From JBBRYB01 sp038238115 (lineage in GTDB: Bacteria > Actinomycetota > Actinomycetes > Propionibacteriales > Nocardioidaceae), in NCBI GenBank assembly GCA_038238115.1, contig JBBRYB010000019.1, forward strand, positions 1-64,000: DNA of 64,000 bases, written 5' to 3'. The stretch's first letter is position 1. Each line of letters starts with the position of its first letter. The notes below the pieces were generated by a model. It ran no database searches and was not told the origin of the DNA. It saw only the letters and a program-made list of their open reading frames with translations. Positions 41,833 to 51,064 of this stretch are shown piece by piece. Made by a program: the position numbers and the translations under genes.

Positions 41833-42753
41833 ATGAGTCGTCGCGCGGTCATCTTGTTCCTGGCGTTGGGAGTCGCCTGGGGGATTCCCTATCTGCTCAT
41901 CAAGGTGGCGGTCGGTGAACTGTCGCCGACGCAGCTCGTGCTCGCGCGTACCCTGCTCGCTGCACTCCTGTTGCTGCCGGTGGCGGTCGTCAGGGGCGCC
42001 GTCGCTCCGGTGCTCAAGAGCTGGCGAGCGCTGCTTCTCTACACCCTTGTCGAGATCGCGATCCCCTGGGTCACGCTCGGCAGCGCGGAGCAGCGTCTGT
42101 CGAGCTCGCTCACCGGTCTGCTGATCGCCGCGGTTCCGCTGGTAGGTGTCGCGGTGGCATTTCCCACCGGGCGCGGCGAGCGCCTCGCTGCGACGGCTTG
42201 GCTCGGCCTAGGACTGGGGATCGCGGGCGTGGCAGCCCTCGTGGGGCTCGATGTGGGCGGCTCCGACCTGAGCGCGGTGGGCGAGGTGGGCATTACCGTC
42301 GTCGGTTATGCCCTCGGTCCGGCGATCTTGGCTCGACAGCTGCGCGACCTCTCCGGCTTGGGGGTTGTCGCGGTCTCGCTCACGCTGTGCGCCGTTGCCT
42401 ATATCCCGATCGTGCTCCTCGGCGACGGGCTCCCGTCGTCGGTGCCGTCAGGTGGGGTCATCGCGTCGGTCGTGCTGCTGGCGTCGATCTGCACGGCGGC
42501 GGCATTCCTGCTGCTCTTCGCGCTGGTGGGTGAGGTGGGACCGGTGCGGGCAACCACGATCACCTACGTCAATCCGGCGGTGGCCGTCGTGGCCGGGGCC
42601 GTGGTGCTCGGGGAGCCCGTGACGATGTGGACCGTGATCGGCTTCGCCATGGTGGTGGCGGGCTCCTACCTGGTCAACCGTCACCCCACAGCCATCCGGC
42701 CCCCGGGGCCTAGGAAGGCGGTACCGGCTCAGGCGCAGACCGCGGACTGCTGA
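41833..42753 (+). CDS. EamA/DMT family transporter
   Basis: A 306-residue protein with ten transmembrane segments arranged as two EamA repeats. Repeat 1 begins RRAVILFLALGVAWGIPYLLIKVAV and ends GLGLGIAGVAALVGLDVGG; repeat 2 ends ITYVNPAVAVVAGAVVLGEPV and GFAMVVAGSYLVNR, the classic EamA ending. Probable metabolite exporter. A GAGAGGATGAAGC ribosome site precedes ATG 41833. Confidence 0.92.
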   Translation: MSRRAVILFLALGVAWGIPYLLIKVAVGELSPTQLVLARTLLAALLLLPVAVVRGAVAPVLKSWRALLLYTLVEIAIPWVTLGSAEQRLSSSLTGLLIAAVPLVGVAVAFPTGRGERLAATAWLGLGLGIAGVAALVGLDVGGSDLSAVGEVGITVVGYALGPAILARQLRDLSGLGVVAVSLTLCAVAYIPIVLLGDGLPSSVPSGGVIASVVLLASICTAAAFLLLFALVGEVGPVRATTITYVNPAVAVVAGAVVLGEPVTMWTVIGFAMVVAGSYLVNRHPTAIRPPGPRKAVPAQAQTADC

Positions 42754-42760
42754 GGGCCGG

Positions 42761-43525
42761 TCACTGGGTGCGGGGGCGCTCAGCTCGGTGGTCTGGTGTG
42801 AAGCTGGTTGGGTCGACCGTCACCCAGGTGTGCTCTGCGCGAGCGATCGCGCAGCCGCCGGCGTCATACAGCGTCGTGGCGGTCATGGTCTTGCGGGCCT
42901 CGGCACCGACCAGGCCGCCCACGACGACAAGAGGCTCGCCGATGTGTGGCCTCCGCTCGGCCGCGGCCGTCATCCGACCGAGAACCATCGGTCGGGCCAG
43001 CAGGTCGGACGTCCAGCCTCCGGGGCAGTCCAGCGCCGACCACACGAACTCTGCCGCCACCGCCTCGCTGTGCCCGGCCCCGGCGAGAGATGCGTCGGGC
43101 GTCCACAGGCACGCCGTGCGGCCGGGAGCGAGGAGGCCCGGCTTCAGCCGCAGCCCGTCGCCGATCGTGCCGCAGACGAAGCACGAGGGAAATGGATGTG
43201 CTGCGAGCCCCTGGTACGCCGACTCGGCGGCTCGGGCGGCTTCCGCGTCCACGGGTGCGACCGGCTCGTCAGTGAAGGCGCCGGGCGACGCCTCGGCCAC
43301 GACCGTGTCAAGCCACCTGAGCCGAGCAAGACCGGGCTCGACCTCGACCCGCATCGCAGTCTCCAGCGGAGGCGGCGAACGCAGAGTCACGGTCACCGGG
43401 TCAGGAGTCCCGATCAGGTACGCCGCGAGGCGCCCGGCCGTATAGCCACCGTTGCCCGACCGTGGTGGACCGGCGTAGCGCGATGCGATGGTCAGCGTCG
43501 AGGGCGGCGGGGCGGACGAGGTCAC
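42761..43525 (-). CDS. Hotdog-fold thioesterase-like protein
   Basis: A 254-residue protein with two hotdog-like halves. Visible are YAGPPRSGNGGYTAGRLAAYL near the start, PFPSCFVCGTIGDGLRLKPG (a CxxC-containing stretch also seen in PaaI/THEM4-like thioesterases) and EFVWSALDCPGGW. Probably acts on an acyl-CoA or binds one. The specific function is unknown. It lies directly downstream of the photolyase on the same strand, 11 bases apart. Confidence 0.75.
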   Translation of the reverse strand: MTSSAPPPSTLTIASRYAGPPRSGNGGYTAGRLAAYLIGTPDPVTVTLRSPPPLETAMRVEVEPGLARLRWLDTVVAEASPGAFTDEPVAPVDAEAARAAESAYQGLAAHPFPSCFVCGTIGDGLRLKPGLLAPGRTACLWTPDASLAGAGHSEAVAAEFVWSALDCPGGWTSDLLARPMVLGRMTAAAERRPHIGEPLVVVGGLVGAEARKTMTATTLYDAGGCAIARAEHTWVTVDPTSFTPDHRAERPRTQ

Positions 43526-43536
43526 GGCAAGCCTGG

Positions 43537-44859
43537 TTAGCCGCTGCGCACGCGCTCGTACCGGGCCAGCGTCTCCCGCCGTTCGACCGCGTGGTCCACG
43601 ATCGGGTCACGGGGGTCGTGGATCTGGTCGGTGGGCACGTCGCGCAGCTCTGCGACGTAGCGGCGGATGTAGCGGCCGTCGGGGTCGAACTTCTTGCCCT
43701 GGTCGATCGGGTTGAACACGCGAAAGTACGGTGCCGCGTCGGTGCCGCAACCGGCCGTCCACTGCCACCCATGCTGGTTGGAGGCCAAGTCGCCGTCGAC
43801 CAGCCAGTGCATGAAGTGCCGCGCACCGTGCTGCCACTCGACATGCAGGTCCTTGACCAAGAAGCTGGCGACGATCATCCGGACCCGGTTGTGCATCCAT
43901 CCCTCGGCTCTCAGCTGGCGCATGCCCGCGTCGACGATGGGGAAGCCGGTGCGTCCCTCCCGCCAGGCGTCGAACTGCGCGCCCGGCTCGTCGTAGTCGA
44001 GGTCGGCGAACTCCGGGTGGTAATAGTCGCGGGCGGAGTCGGGCCGGCGGGCCAGCACGTCGGCGTAGAACTCCCGCCAGGCAAGCTCCCCCCGATAGGT
44101 CTGCACCGAGCGCTTGTCCGCCGATGCCGAGGCGAGGTCGGCGAGCATCGTGCGAGGATGGATCTCGCCCCACTTGAGGTGTACCGACATGTGAGACGTG
44201 GTGTCGAGGTCGGGGCGGTTGCGCCCTGCAGCGTAGTCGCCGAGGTGGTCATTGAGGAAGGTGTGCCAGTGCCGCCGCGCTGCCTGCTCGCCTGCCGTTG
44301 GCAGCGCGAGATCGGGTGGCAGCTCACTCGTCGGCCAGTCGTCGGAGGCCACCGAGTGGTCCCATGCCACCGAGCGTGGCGTCGCAGGTGGCTGGCGCCA
44401 GCCGTGGTCGTTCCAGGCCCTCGCGAACGGCGTGAACACCTGGTAGCCGTGAGCCTGCTTGTTGAGCACCCGGCCGGGTGCGACGGCGTACGGCGACCCG
44501 GTACGCACCAGCGGCACCTCGCGCGCACGCAGCGCCGCCTCGACCGCGTCGTCACGCTGGGCGCCGTACGGCCCGAAGTCGGCTGCGATGTGAACGCTCG
44601 TCGCGCCGGACTCCTCGACGACCTTGTCGACCGCCTCGACCGGGTCGCCCGACCGCACGACCAGTCCGCCGATCCGGCTGGCATGCGCCTCGAGACTGGC
44701 GAGCAGGTAGGCCCTCCGGGACGGGCCGGCGGGCTCCCACAGGCGTGGGTCGAAGACGAACAGTGGGATCACGGAGTCTGCCGAGCGGATCGCCTCCACG
44801 AGTGCCGGGTTGTCCGCGAGCCGAAGGTCACGGCGGAACCACATCAGGGAGCACGACAT
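43537..44859 (-). CDS. Deoxyribodipyrimidine photolyase (class I)
   Basis: A 440-residue photolyase/cryptochrome. The N-terminal antenna domain starts SLMWFRRDLRLADNPAL, and the C-terminal FAD domain includes LKWGEIHPRTML, RELAWREFYADVLAR-type motifs, FPIVDAGMRQLRAEGWMHNRVRMIVASFLVKDL and TDAAPYFRVFNPIDQGKKFDPDG. All catalytic signature stretches of CPD photolyases are intact. It repairs UV-made cyclobutane dimers using blue light. Divergent from the DtxR regulator. Confidence 0.95.
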   Translation of the reverse strand: MSCSLMWFRRDLRLADNPALVEAIRSADSVIPLFVFDPRLWEPAGPSRRAYLLASLEAHASRIGGLVVRSGDPVEAVDKVVEESGATSVHIAADFGPYGAQRDDAVEAALRAREVPLVRTGSPYAVAPGRVLNKQAHGYQVFTPFARAWNDHGWRQPPATPRSVAWDHSVASDDWPTSELPPDLALPTAGEQAARRHWHTFLNDHLGDYAAGRNRPDLDTTSHMSVHLKWGEIHPRTMLADLASASADKRSVQTYRGELAWREFYADVLARRPDSARDYYHPEFADLDYDEPGAQFDAWREGRTGFPIVDAGMRQLRAEGWMHNRVRMIVASFLVKDLHVEWQHGARHFMHWLVDGDLASNQHGWQWTAGCGTDAAPYFRVFNPIDQGKKFDPDGRYIRRYVAELRDVPTDQIHDPRDPIVDHAVERRETLARYERVRSG

Positions 44860-44992
44860 GGTGACATCTTTGCTGACGGTCGCCGAGCCCTCAACCGCGG
44901 CTCCTCACCGCTGGGCTCTTACACTGGCGGGACGCTTGGGCCACAATGACCAGGCACGGACCTCAGACGGCGACAGGGGTGGCTACCGCGGC

Positions 44993-45679
44993 GTGACGGA
45001 ACTCATCGATACCACCGAGATGTACCTTCGCACCGTCCTCGAACTCGAGGAAGAGGGTATCTTGCCGCTGCGGGCGCGCATCGCCGAACGGCTGCACCAG
45101 TCCGGCCCGACCGTTAGCCAAACCGTTGCGCGGATGGAGCGTGATGGGCTGCTCACCGTGGAGGGTGATCGCCACCTCGAGCTCACCGGGGAGGGACGCA
45201 GGCTGGCGACGCGCGTCATGCGCAAACACCGGCTGGCAGAGCGGTTGCTCCTTGACGTGATCGGCCTCGAGTGGCAAGACGTCCACGTCGAGGCGTGCCG
45301 GTGGGAGCATGTGATGTCGGAGACCGTCGAGCGCCGGCTCCTCGACATCCTCGACCATCCCACGATCTCGCCCTACGGCAACCCGATCCCGGGACTAGCC
45401 GAGCTGGGGGAGGGTGGCCTCGAGGAGGTCTTCCTCGACGGTGTGGAACCGCTTCACCAGGTCAGCATCGAGACCGAGCAGCGCGTCATCGTCGGTCGGA
45501 TCGCTGAGCCGGCCCAAGCGGACGAGTCGCTGATGACGGCGCTGCGCCGGGTCGGAGCCCTTCCCGGCAAGGTCATCACGGTCGCGCGCGGCGCGGAGGG
45601 AATCTTGATCGCCAACACCGGTGAAACTGCCGAAATCGACGCCGAGGCAGCCTCACACCTGTTCGTACGTCGGCTTTGA
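44993..45679 (+). CDS. DtxR/IdeR family metal-dependent regulator
   Basis: A 228-residue regulator. The DtxR HTH reads RARIAERLHQSGPTVSQTVARMERDGLL, the metal-binding and dimerisation domain includes HRLAERLLLDVIGLEWQDVHVEACRWEHVMSE (Met, Cys, Glu, His ligands of site 2) and HPTISPYGNPIPG, and the end is an SH3-like FeoA-type domain. These fit IdeR-type iron sensing, although manganese control is possible. GTG 44993 gives the standard VTELIDTTEMYLRT start. A lipoprotein gene follows one base after the stop. Confidence 0.93.
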   Translation: MTELIDTTEMYLRTVLELEEEGILPLRARIAERLHQSGPTVSQTVARMERDGLLTVEGDRHLELTGEGRRLATRVMRKHRLAERLLLDVIGLEWQDVHVEACRWEHVMSETVERRLLDILDHPTISPYGNPIPGLAELGEGGLEEVFLDGVEPLHQVSIETEQRVIVGRIAEPAQADESLMTALRRVGALPGKVITVARGAEGILIANTGETAEIDAEAASHLFVRRL

Positions 45680-45680
45680 C

Positions 45681-46271
45681 ATGCTCGGCGCACACCCTCG
45701 CCGGCGAAGCACCGGGCGGCCGTCCGCGGATGTCGGCCGTGCTGTCGTCGGGCTCGCCGCCGTGGCCCTGACCGTACTGCCCGGGTGCAGCGGCGGCGCC
45801 GGTGGCTCCGGTGGCTCCGCGGACTCTGCCCAAACCGCGTCGACGACCGGCGACTCCACAGCCACTGGCACCGGTCCTACGCTGCCGACGTTCACCGAAG
45901 GGGTCGGTCTGTCCGAGTGGCTGCCCTACCGAGACCTCGACGTGCGCGTGCTCGACTACGACCGGGCCGGGATCGCCAGCGACGCAGGCGCTGACACGAG
46001 GGTCGACGTGGTCGCGGTCGAGGAGTGCGCCCACGCCGGTGCCGACGCCGTGGTCAGCCACCGACAATGGAGGCTCGTGGACTCGGCTGGCCGTGTGCTC
46101 GGAGCCGCGGGCGGCAAGGTGGTGGGTGGCGCGCCCACAGAGGACCTGCCGCTGCGGCTCGACGCCGGCAGTTGTGCCACGACGTCGCTGACCGTCGCCG
46201 TACCGGCCGACGCGGACGTGACGGCCGTCAGGGACGGGACGGACACGACCTGGGTCCTCCCGTCGCCGTGA
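45681..46271 (+). CDS. Putative lipoprotein downstream of DtxR regulator
   Basis: A 196-residue protein with a lipobox: a basic N-terminus (HPRRRSTGRPS), a hydrophobic core and VLPGC, followed by a Gly/Ser/Thr linker. The mature part (LSEWLPYRDLDVRVLDYDRA...) is a beta-rich domain of about 130 residues with one Cys pair (EECAHAG, AGSCATTS). I do not recognise the family. The near-zero spacing implies cotranscription with the DtxR gene and a possible link to metal limitation. Confidence 0.75.
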   Translation: MLGAHPRRRSTGRPSADVGRAVVGLAAVALTVLPGCSGGAGGSGGSADSAQTASTTGDSTATGTGPTLPTFTEGVGLSEWLPYRDLDVRVLDYDRAGIASDAGADTRVDVVAVEECAHAGADAVVSHRQWRLVDSAGRVLGAAGGKVVGGAPTEDLPLRLDAGSCATTSLTVAVPADADVTAVRDGTDTTWVLPSP

Positions 46272-46282
46272 GCACCTGACGC

Positions 46283-47473
46283 GTGAAGAGTCCCTTCGGT
46301 GACCTCCCTCGTGAGGTCGGTGTGCTGGCGGCTGTCGCGGTTGCTGTCGCGATCGGCTTCGGGGTCGTCGCACCCGCGATTCCGGAGTTCGCGCGCTCGT
46401 TCGGGGTCGGCAAGACGGCCGCGGGGGCGGTGATATCCGCCTTCGCCCTGATGCGCTTCGTGTCGGCACTGGGCGGAGGCCGTCTCGTCGACGCCTTCGG
46501 CGAGCGGCTCATCCTGTCGGCGGGCATCGGCATTGTCGCGGTGTCGACGGGGCTGGCCGGACTGTCGCAGAACTATCCGCAGCTGCTCATCCTGCGCGGT
46601 GTCGGCGGGATCGGCTCGGCGATGTTCACGGTGTCCGCCACGGCGCTGCTCTTCCGCGTGGTCGACAACTCCAGCCGCGGTCGTGCCACCGGCCTGTTCC
46701 AGTCCGGCTTCCTGATCGGTGGTCTGCTCGGCCCGTTGGCCGGTGGGTTTCTCACTGACTACTCGCTGCGCCTGCCGTTCTACGTCTATGCCGTCTCGCT
46801 CATCGCGGCCGGCTCCATCGGCGCCGTCTTCCTGCAGGGCGCCAAGCTGGCCGAGCGGGGCGCGCTCGCCAAGACCGACGACGAGGCGGTCACGACGTCG
46901 CTGGCACAGGCTTGGGCGCAACCGAGCTATCGTGCGGCCGTGGCGGTCAACTTCGCCGTCGGTTGGGCGTTCTTCGGCGTACGCGCCAGCCTGATCCCGC
47001 TGTTCGTCACCGAGGCCATGCACCTGCGGCCGGTCTGGACCGGCGTCGGGTTCTTGTGCTCCTCGCTCGCCCAGGCGGGTCTGTTGCTCGTGGCCGGCAG
47101 GTATGTCGACCGCTCTGGACGGCGACCCGCGATGATCATCGGATCCTCGGTCGCTGGGCTAGCCCTGGCGTCGCTGGCGGTGACGACGGCGCTGCCCGCG
47201 TTCCTGGTCGCGATGACCGCCGTCGGTGTCGGAGGAGCGTTCGTCGGCACGGCGCCCGGGGCGGTCGTCGGCGACATCATGCGCGGGCGTGGCGGCAGGG
47301 TCGTGGCCGTCTTCCAGATGGCGTCCGACGCTGGGGCGATCACCGGCCCGCTGGCGGCCGGTTGGCTCGCGGACGCGGTCTCCTTCGATGCGGCGTTCGC
47401 GGCCTGCGCCGTTGTGCTGTTTCTCGCTACCGCGATGGCGGTGCGAATGCCGGAAACCCTGGTGCGCGCGTGA
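46283..47473 (+). CDS. MFS transporter
   Basis: A 396-residue major facilitator with 12 segments and short loops. Motif A-like GGGRLVDAFGERLIL and GGIGSAMFTVSATALLFRVV are present, and the second half repeats with AGRYVDRSGRRPAMI. GTG start at 46283, 11 bases after the lipoprotein stop. It resembles drug/sugar MFS_1 exporters; substrate unknown. Confidence 0.9.
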   Translation: MKSPFGDLPREVGVLAAVAVAVAIGFGVVAPAIPEFARSFGVGKTAAGAVISAFALMRFVSALGGGRLVDAFGERLILSAGIGIVAVSTGLAGLSQNYPQLLILRGVGGIGSAMFTVSATALLFRVVDNSSRGRATGLFQSGFLIGGLLGPLAGGFLTDYSLRLPFYVYAVSLIAAGSIGAVFLQGAKLAERGALAKTDDEAVTTSLAQAWAQPSYRAAVAVNFAVGWAFFGVRASLIPLFVTEAMHLRPVWTGVGFLCSSLAQAGLLLVAGRYVDRSGRRPAMIIGSSVAGLALASLAVTTALPAFLVAMTAVGVGGAFVGTAPGAVVGDIMRGRGGRVVAVFQMASDAGAITGPLAAGWLADAVSFDAAFAACAVVLFLATAMAVRMPETLVRA

Positions 47474-47517
47474 GCCGGATACTCTGGCGTCTGGAGAGGT
47501 TGCGGAGTTTTGATGCG

Positions 47518-48516
47518 ATGACATGGCGCGGTAGGAGGGCTCAGCTGAGCCGGGGACTGGGTCTCGTCGCTGTGTCCTGCCTGGTGCTGGCCAGCTGCGG
47601 CGGCAACGACACGGCCGCCAAGCCCGCTCCGACCGCCCCCTCTCCGGGTGGTAGCTCGGGCGACTGCGGCACGTTCACCATCGCCTACGACCCCAGCCAC
47701 GGCTACGAAGCGAGCGCCTTCATCGTCGGCAGCCTCGCAGCGTCGCAGCTTCACTGCCGGGTGCGGTACGTGAAGACGACGTCGCGCCAAGCCTGGCGGC
47801 TGGTCGCCGGTGGGGATGCCGATGTCTACCTCGACGCTTACGGCGGCGGGCACCTGCGTGCCAGGCTGGCGGGCGACGGCGGGCCGGTCACCGTCGTGGG
47901 ACCCAACGGGGTCATCGGCGGGGTGGACCTGCTCGCACCGGCATACATGGGTGAGCTGGGGCTGAGCACGGCGCAGGACCTGCCCGACGTGCAGCGGATC
48001 GGCTGGGCTGGCTCAATCCCGGGGATCACGACCGTGCCTGAGCTGATCCCACTGGCCACGGCCTTCATCGAGTTCCAGAACCTCGACTACACGGTGCGTG
48101 ACTACAATCAAGTGGGCGCCGGGCATGGGATGCGATCTGTGCTACAACAGCCTCGCCTCGACAACGACCGGGAGACGCCCTACCTCTATCTGGCCGAAGG
48201 CCCTCGCCAGCTGCTCGGCGACGGGCCGGGGCGCACCTCGGTGGAGATCCCGGAGTCCGCCGCTCAGGCCTGCCGCCCCAACCGTCGCTCGACCCTGTGC
48301 TCGCTGGCCGACTTCAAGTATCTGAAGATCGTCAACTCTGAATTCGCCAGGTCGAAGAGCCCCGCCTACTCGCTCGTCTACAACTACCGGCTGAGCCGCA
48401 ACGATGCCGCGACGATCCTCGAGCTGGTCACGCTGAGCGGCTACGATGTCGGCGCCGCAGACATGACCTCGTGGCTCAACACGCACAAAGCCACCTGGAA
48501 ACGCTGGCTTGGCTGA
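47518..48516 (+). CDS. OpuAC/ProX-like substrate-binding lipoprotein without a partner permease
   Basis: A 332-residue protein with signal peptide and lipobox (VAVSCLVLASC), then a binding-protein fold: FTIAYDPSHGYEASAFIVGSLAA, the DVYLDAYGGG hinge, a TPYLYLAEGPRQLL stretch typical of glycine betaine/choline-type OpuAC domains and VYNYRLSRNDAATILELV. ATG 47518 was chosen; GTG 47470 overlaps the MFS stop and would add 16 residues ahead of the signal peptide. No ABC ATPase or permease is adjacent. Confidence 0.8.
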   Translation: MTWRGRRAQLSRGLGLVAVSCLVLASCGGNDTAAKPAPTAPSPGGSSGDCGTFTIAYDPSHGYEASAFIVGSLAASQLHCRVRYVKTTSRQAWRLVAGGDADVYLDAYGGGHLRARLAGDGGPVTVVGPNGVIGGVDLLAPAYMGELGLSTAQDLPDVQRIGWAGSIPGITTVPELIPLATAFIEFQNLDYTVRDYNQVGAGHGMRSVLQQPRLDNDRETPYLYLAEGPRQLLGDGPGRTSVEIPESAAQACRPNRRSTLCSLADFKYLKIVNSEFARSKSPAYSLVYNYRLSRNDAATILELVTLSGYDVGAADMTSWLNTHKATWKRWLG

Positions 48517-48544
48517 GTCCGAGGCCGCGCCTGCCGCGCTGCCG

Positions 48545-48691
48545 CTATTTGTTGAAGATGCTCACTCCTCCTGGTCCTACCAACAGTCCCAGGACGATGA
48601 GCACGATGCCCCACAGGATCTGGGAGCGAACCAGTGCCACAATCCCGGCTATGACCAAGATCACGGCGATGATCCAGAGAATGAACGTCAT
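48545..48691 (-). CDS. GPGG-motif small membrane protein
   Basis: A 48-residue protein from ATG 48691 (MTFILWIIAVILVIAGIVAL) with two short transmembrane helices and the ending LLVGPGGVSIFNK. This matches the GPGG-motif small membrane proteins of actinobacteria, whose function is unknown. A GGAGG ribosome site precedes the start. It lies opposite to, and between, the binding-protein and M23 genes. Confidence 0.85.
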   Translation of the reverse strand: MTFILWIIAVILVIAGIVALVRSQILWGIVLIVLGLLVGPGGVSIFNK

Positions 48692-48767
48692 CAGCTGCCT
48701 CCTTCGAAACCCCGTGTTTCGAAGTATCAAGTGCCCGAGATGCCCGTTGCCTAAACGTGGCGGCACC

Positions 48768-49391
48768 ATGCTGGTGCTGGTCAGCGCGGTGGTGAGCCTG
48801 GGTCTGGTTGCGCCGGTGGCTGGTAGCGACCACCCGGCGGCTGGCGTGTCACCGGCGTGGGCGCAGACGGCGTACAGCGCGGGCGCCGACGACGAGACCG
48901 CCAAATCGCGACGATTCTGGGTCAAGGACAAGCACCGCTACTTCTCCGACTGGTATGCCGGCCGGCACCGCAAGATGGTGCCCTTCGGGTGCACGCGGGC
49001 GCCGTACTACGCTCCGTCGCCGCGGTGCAGCCACCATCGCGGCTTCCACCACGGGCTCGATGTGGCCATGCCGTGTGGCACCCGGCTGTACGCCGGCTTC
49101 CGCGGTACGGTCGTTCGGCCCGACGCCTCTGGCTCGTTGGGACCGGCGTACGGCGCCTACGCGTTCCGCCTGCGCAACCAGCGCCTCGCCAAGGACTTCG
49201 TGATCGGCCACGTGCACCGGGTCTACGTCCAGCCCGGGGACCACGTCGCCAAGGGGGAGCTCATCGCCCTGTCGTCAGACGAGGGAGCGCCGGACGGCTG
49301 CCACCTGCACTTCGAGGTGCGTGCGAAGGGCACCTCCTACGACTCAGCGGTCGCACCCGGCCGGTTCATCGACCTGCGCCGACGGCGCTGA
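48768..49391 (+). CDS. Secreted M23-family peptidoglycan peptidase
   Basis: A 207-residue protein with a signal peptide (LVLVSAVVSLGLVAPVAGS) and a lysostaphin-like metallopeptidase domain. Zinc-binding elements are HHGLDVAMPCGT (HxxxD) and CHLHFEVRAKG (HxH), with AGFRGTVVRPD and GDHVAKGELIALSSDEG between. This cuts peptide cross-links of the cell wall outside the membrane. No cell-wall targeting domain is attached. The start ATG is the first good candidate, since the frame is closed to other starts just upstream. Confidence 0.88.
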   Translation: MLVLVSAVVSLGLVAPVAGSDHPAAGVSPAWAQTAYSAGADDETAKSRRFWVKDKHRYFSDWYAGRHRKMVPFGCTRAPYYAPSPRCSHHRGFHHGLDVAMPCGTRLYAGFRGTVVRPDASGSLGPAYGAYAFRLRNQRLAKDFVIGHVHRVYVQPGDHVAKGELIALSSDEGAPDGCHLHFEVRAKGTSYDSAVAPGRFIDLRRRR

Positions 49392-49543
49392 CCGGCCGCC
49401 TGATCCGCGCGCCCGATCGCTCTGGCCGGTCCGCGAGCCTCGCCGGACCAGCACGAATCGGCCGGGAAACGGTCGCTCGGCAGATGTTGGCCGCCGACCT
49501 GTTCTGCTCGGTGACCCGGTTAGGTCTAGGCCTCCATGCCACC

Positions 49544-50902
49544 ATGGAGCCCCCGCACCCCACTCGCGCACGAGGAGTTCCCTTGCCCGGATCCGACGCC
49601 AAACGCACCAAGTTGATCGTCGACGTGCTGAGTGAGGCGTTCGAGCCGCTGATGGCAGCGGAGCCAGCCAGCTTCCGGACCAAGTTCCGCAAGATGGCGG
49701 CGGACCCGTTCGCGTTCTACCGGGGCAGTGCCTGCCTTTTCTACGCCGACATGCACCGGTTGCGGGACCCGTTCGCCGACGAGCAGACGTCGCGCGTATG
49801 GATCCACGGAGACCTGCACACCGAGAACTTTGGCACCTACATGAACTCCGAAGGCATCCTCGTCTTCGACGTCAATGACTTCGACGAGGCCTACGTGGGG
49901 CACTTCTCCTGGGACCTGCGCCGGTTTGTGGCGAGCCTGGCGCTGATGGGATGGCAGAAGGCACTGCCCGAGGATGCCATCCGCGAGCTGTCGGCGCGAT
50001 ACCTGCGCGCCTACGTCGACCAGGTGGACCACTACGTCGGCGAGCCCGAGGACCAGGCCTACGCCTTGCGGCTCGACAACACCGATGGCGCGATCCTCGA
50101 CGTGTTGAGGCTCGCACGGATGTCGTCGCGGATCGCCCTGCTCGGCTCGATGACGGAGGTAGTTGACCACGAGCGCCGCTTCACCCGGGACGGCCTGACC
50201 CGCGAGCTCAGCAAGACCGAGCGCCGCAAGGTGGAGGCCGCCTTCGCCCGCTACCTGAAGACGATCCCGCAGACCAAGCTCGAGCACCGCGACGTGTTCT
50301 ACGACGTCAAGGACGTCGTCGGGAGGAAGGGGTTCGGGATCGGCAGTGCAGGTCTGCCGGCGTACAACGTGCTCATCGAGGGCTTCAACCAGGCGCTCGA
50401 AAACGACGTCGTCTTGACAATGAAGCAGGGAAACATCGCCGCGGCGAGCCGGATCGTGGACGAGGCGCGCGTGCGGGACTTCTTCGATCACGAGGGACAC
50501 CGCACGGTGGTGAGCCAGCGTGCCCTGCAAGTCCACACTGACCCGTTCCTCGGCCACACCACTGTCGACGGGACCGGCTTCGTGGTCGCCGAGCTGTCGC
50601 CGTACGAGGCCGACCTGGACTGGGGCAACATCACCGAGCCCGACGAGATGGCGCCCGTGCTGGAGGCGCTCGGCCGGGCGACCGCGAAGGTGCACTGCGT
50701 CTCTGACCGCGACAGCGAGGAGGACCTCGTGGACTTCCAGACCGAGGAGGCGATCTGGGGTGTGATCGGCGCGGACACCCAGGGCTTCGTGGACGAGCTC
50801 ATCGACTACGGTGTCTCCTACGCCGTGCGGGCGCGCAAGGACCACGCCCTGTTCGTCGAGGCCTTCCGCGGCGGGGACTTCGACCTCGTGTCCGCCACCT
50901 GA
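49544..50902 (+). CDS. DUF2252 family protein (kinase-like fold)
   Basis: A 452-residue member of DUF2252. The signature VWIHGDLHTENFGTYMNSEG and LVFDVNDFDEAYVGHFSWDLRRFVASL resembles the catalytic HGDxHxxN and D-motifs of aminoglycoside phosphotransferase/HipA-like kinases. Later elements are RKGFGIGSAGLPAYNVLIEG, MKQGNIAAASRI and VVSQRALQVHTDPFLG. Whether it phosphorylates anything is unknown. ATG 49544 was chosen; ATG 49482 in frame is an alternative. Confidence 0.88.
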   Translation: MEPPHPTRARGVPLPGSDAKRTKLIVDVLSEAFEPLMAAEPASFRTKFRKMAADPFAFYRGSACLFYADMHRLRDPFADEQTSRVWIHGDLHTENFGTYMNSEGILVFDVNDFDEAYVGHFSWDLRRFVASLALMGWQKALPEDAIRELSARYLRAYVDQVDHYVGEPEDQAYALRLDNTDGAILDVLRLARMSSRIALLGSMTEVVDHERRFTRDGLTRELSKTERRKVEAAFARYLKTIPQTKLEHRDVFYDVKDVVGRKGFGIGSAGLPAYNVLIEGFNQALENDVVLTMKQGNIAAASRIVDEARVRDFFDHEGHRTVVSQRALQVHTDPFLGHTTVDGTGFVVAELSPYEADLDWGNITEPDEMAPVLEALGRATAKVHCVSDRDSEEDLVDFQTEEAIWGVIGADTQGFVDELIDYGVSYAVRARKDHALFVEAFRGGDFDLVSAT

Positions 50903-50955
50903 GCCGCGCGCAGTTGGCTCTTCGTCGCATAGCGACCCGTGGCACGCGAAGACGT

Positions 50956-50994
50956 GAGGACAGGCCAGGCGGTCCGTCCGCCTGGCCCGTCCTC
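50956..50994. terminator. Bidirectional terminator between DUF2252 and ScyD-like genes
   Basis: A 17-bp inverted repeat (GAGGACAGGCCAGGCGG, 50956-50972; right arm 50978-50994) with one mismatch and a five-base loop TCCGT. It lies between two convergent genes. Confidence 0.8.
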
Positions 50995-51064
50995 TCATGG
51001 ACACACGCTGTGTCCCGATGACGCTGCGTCCTGCCACGCTGTGACCCCCCGGACGCCGGGGTTG

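Noticed and set aside
48857..49543. Extending the DUF2252 gene upstream to 48857
   Set aside because: The added part overlaps the M23 peptidase in another frame and reads as Arg/Pro-rich shadow; family homology begins after 49544.
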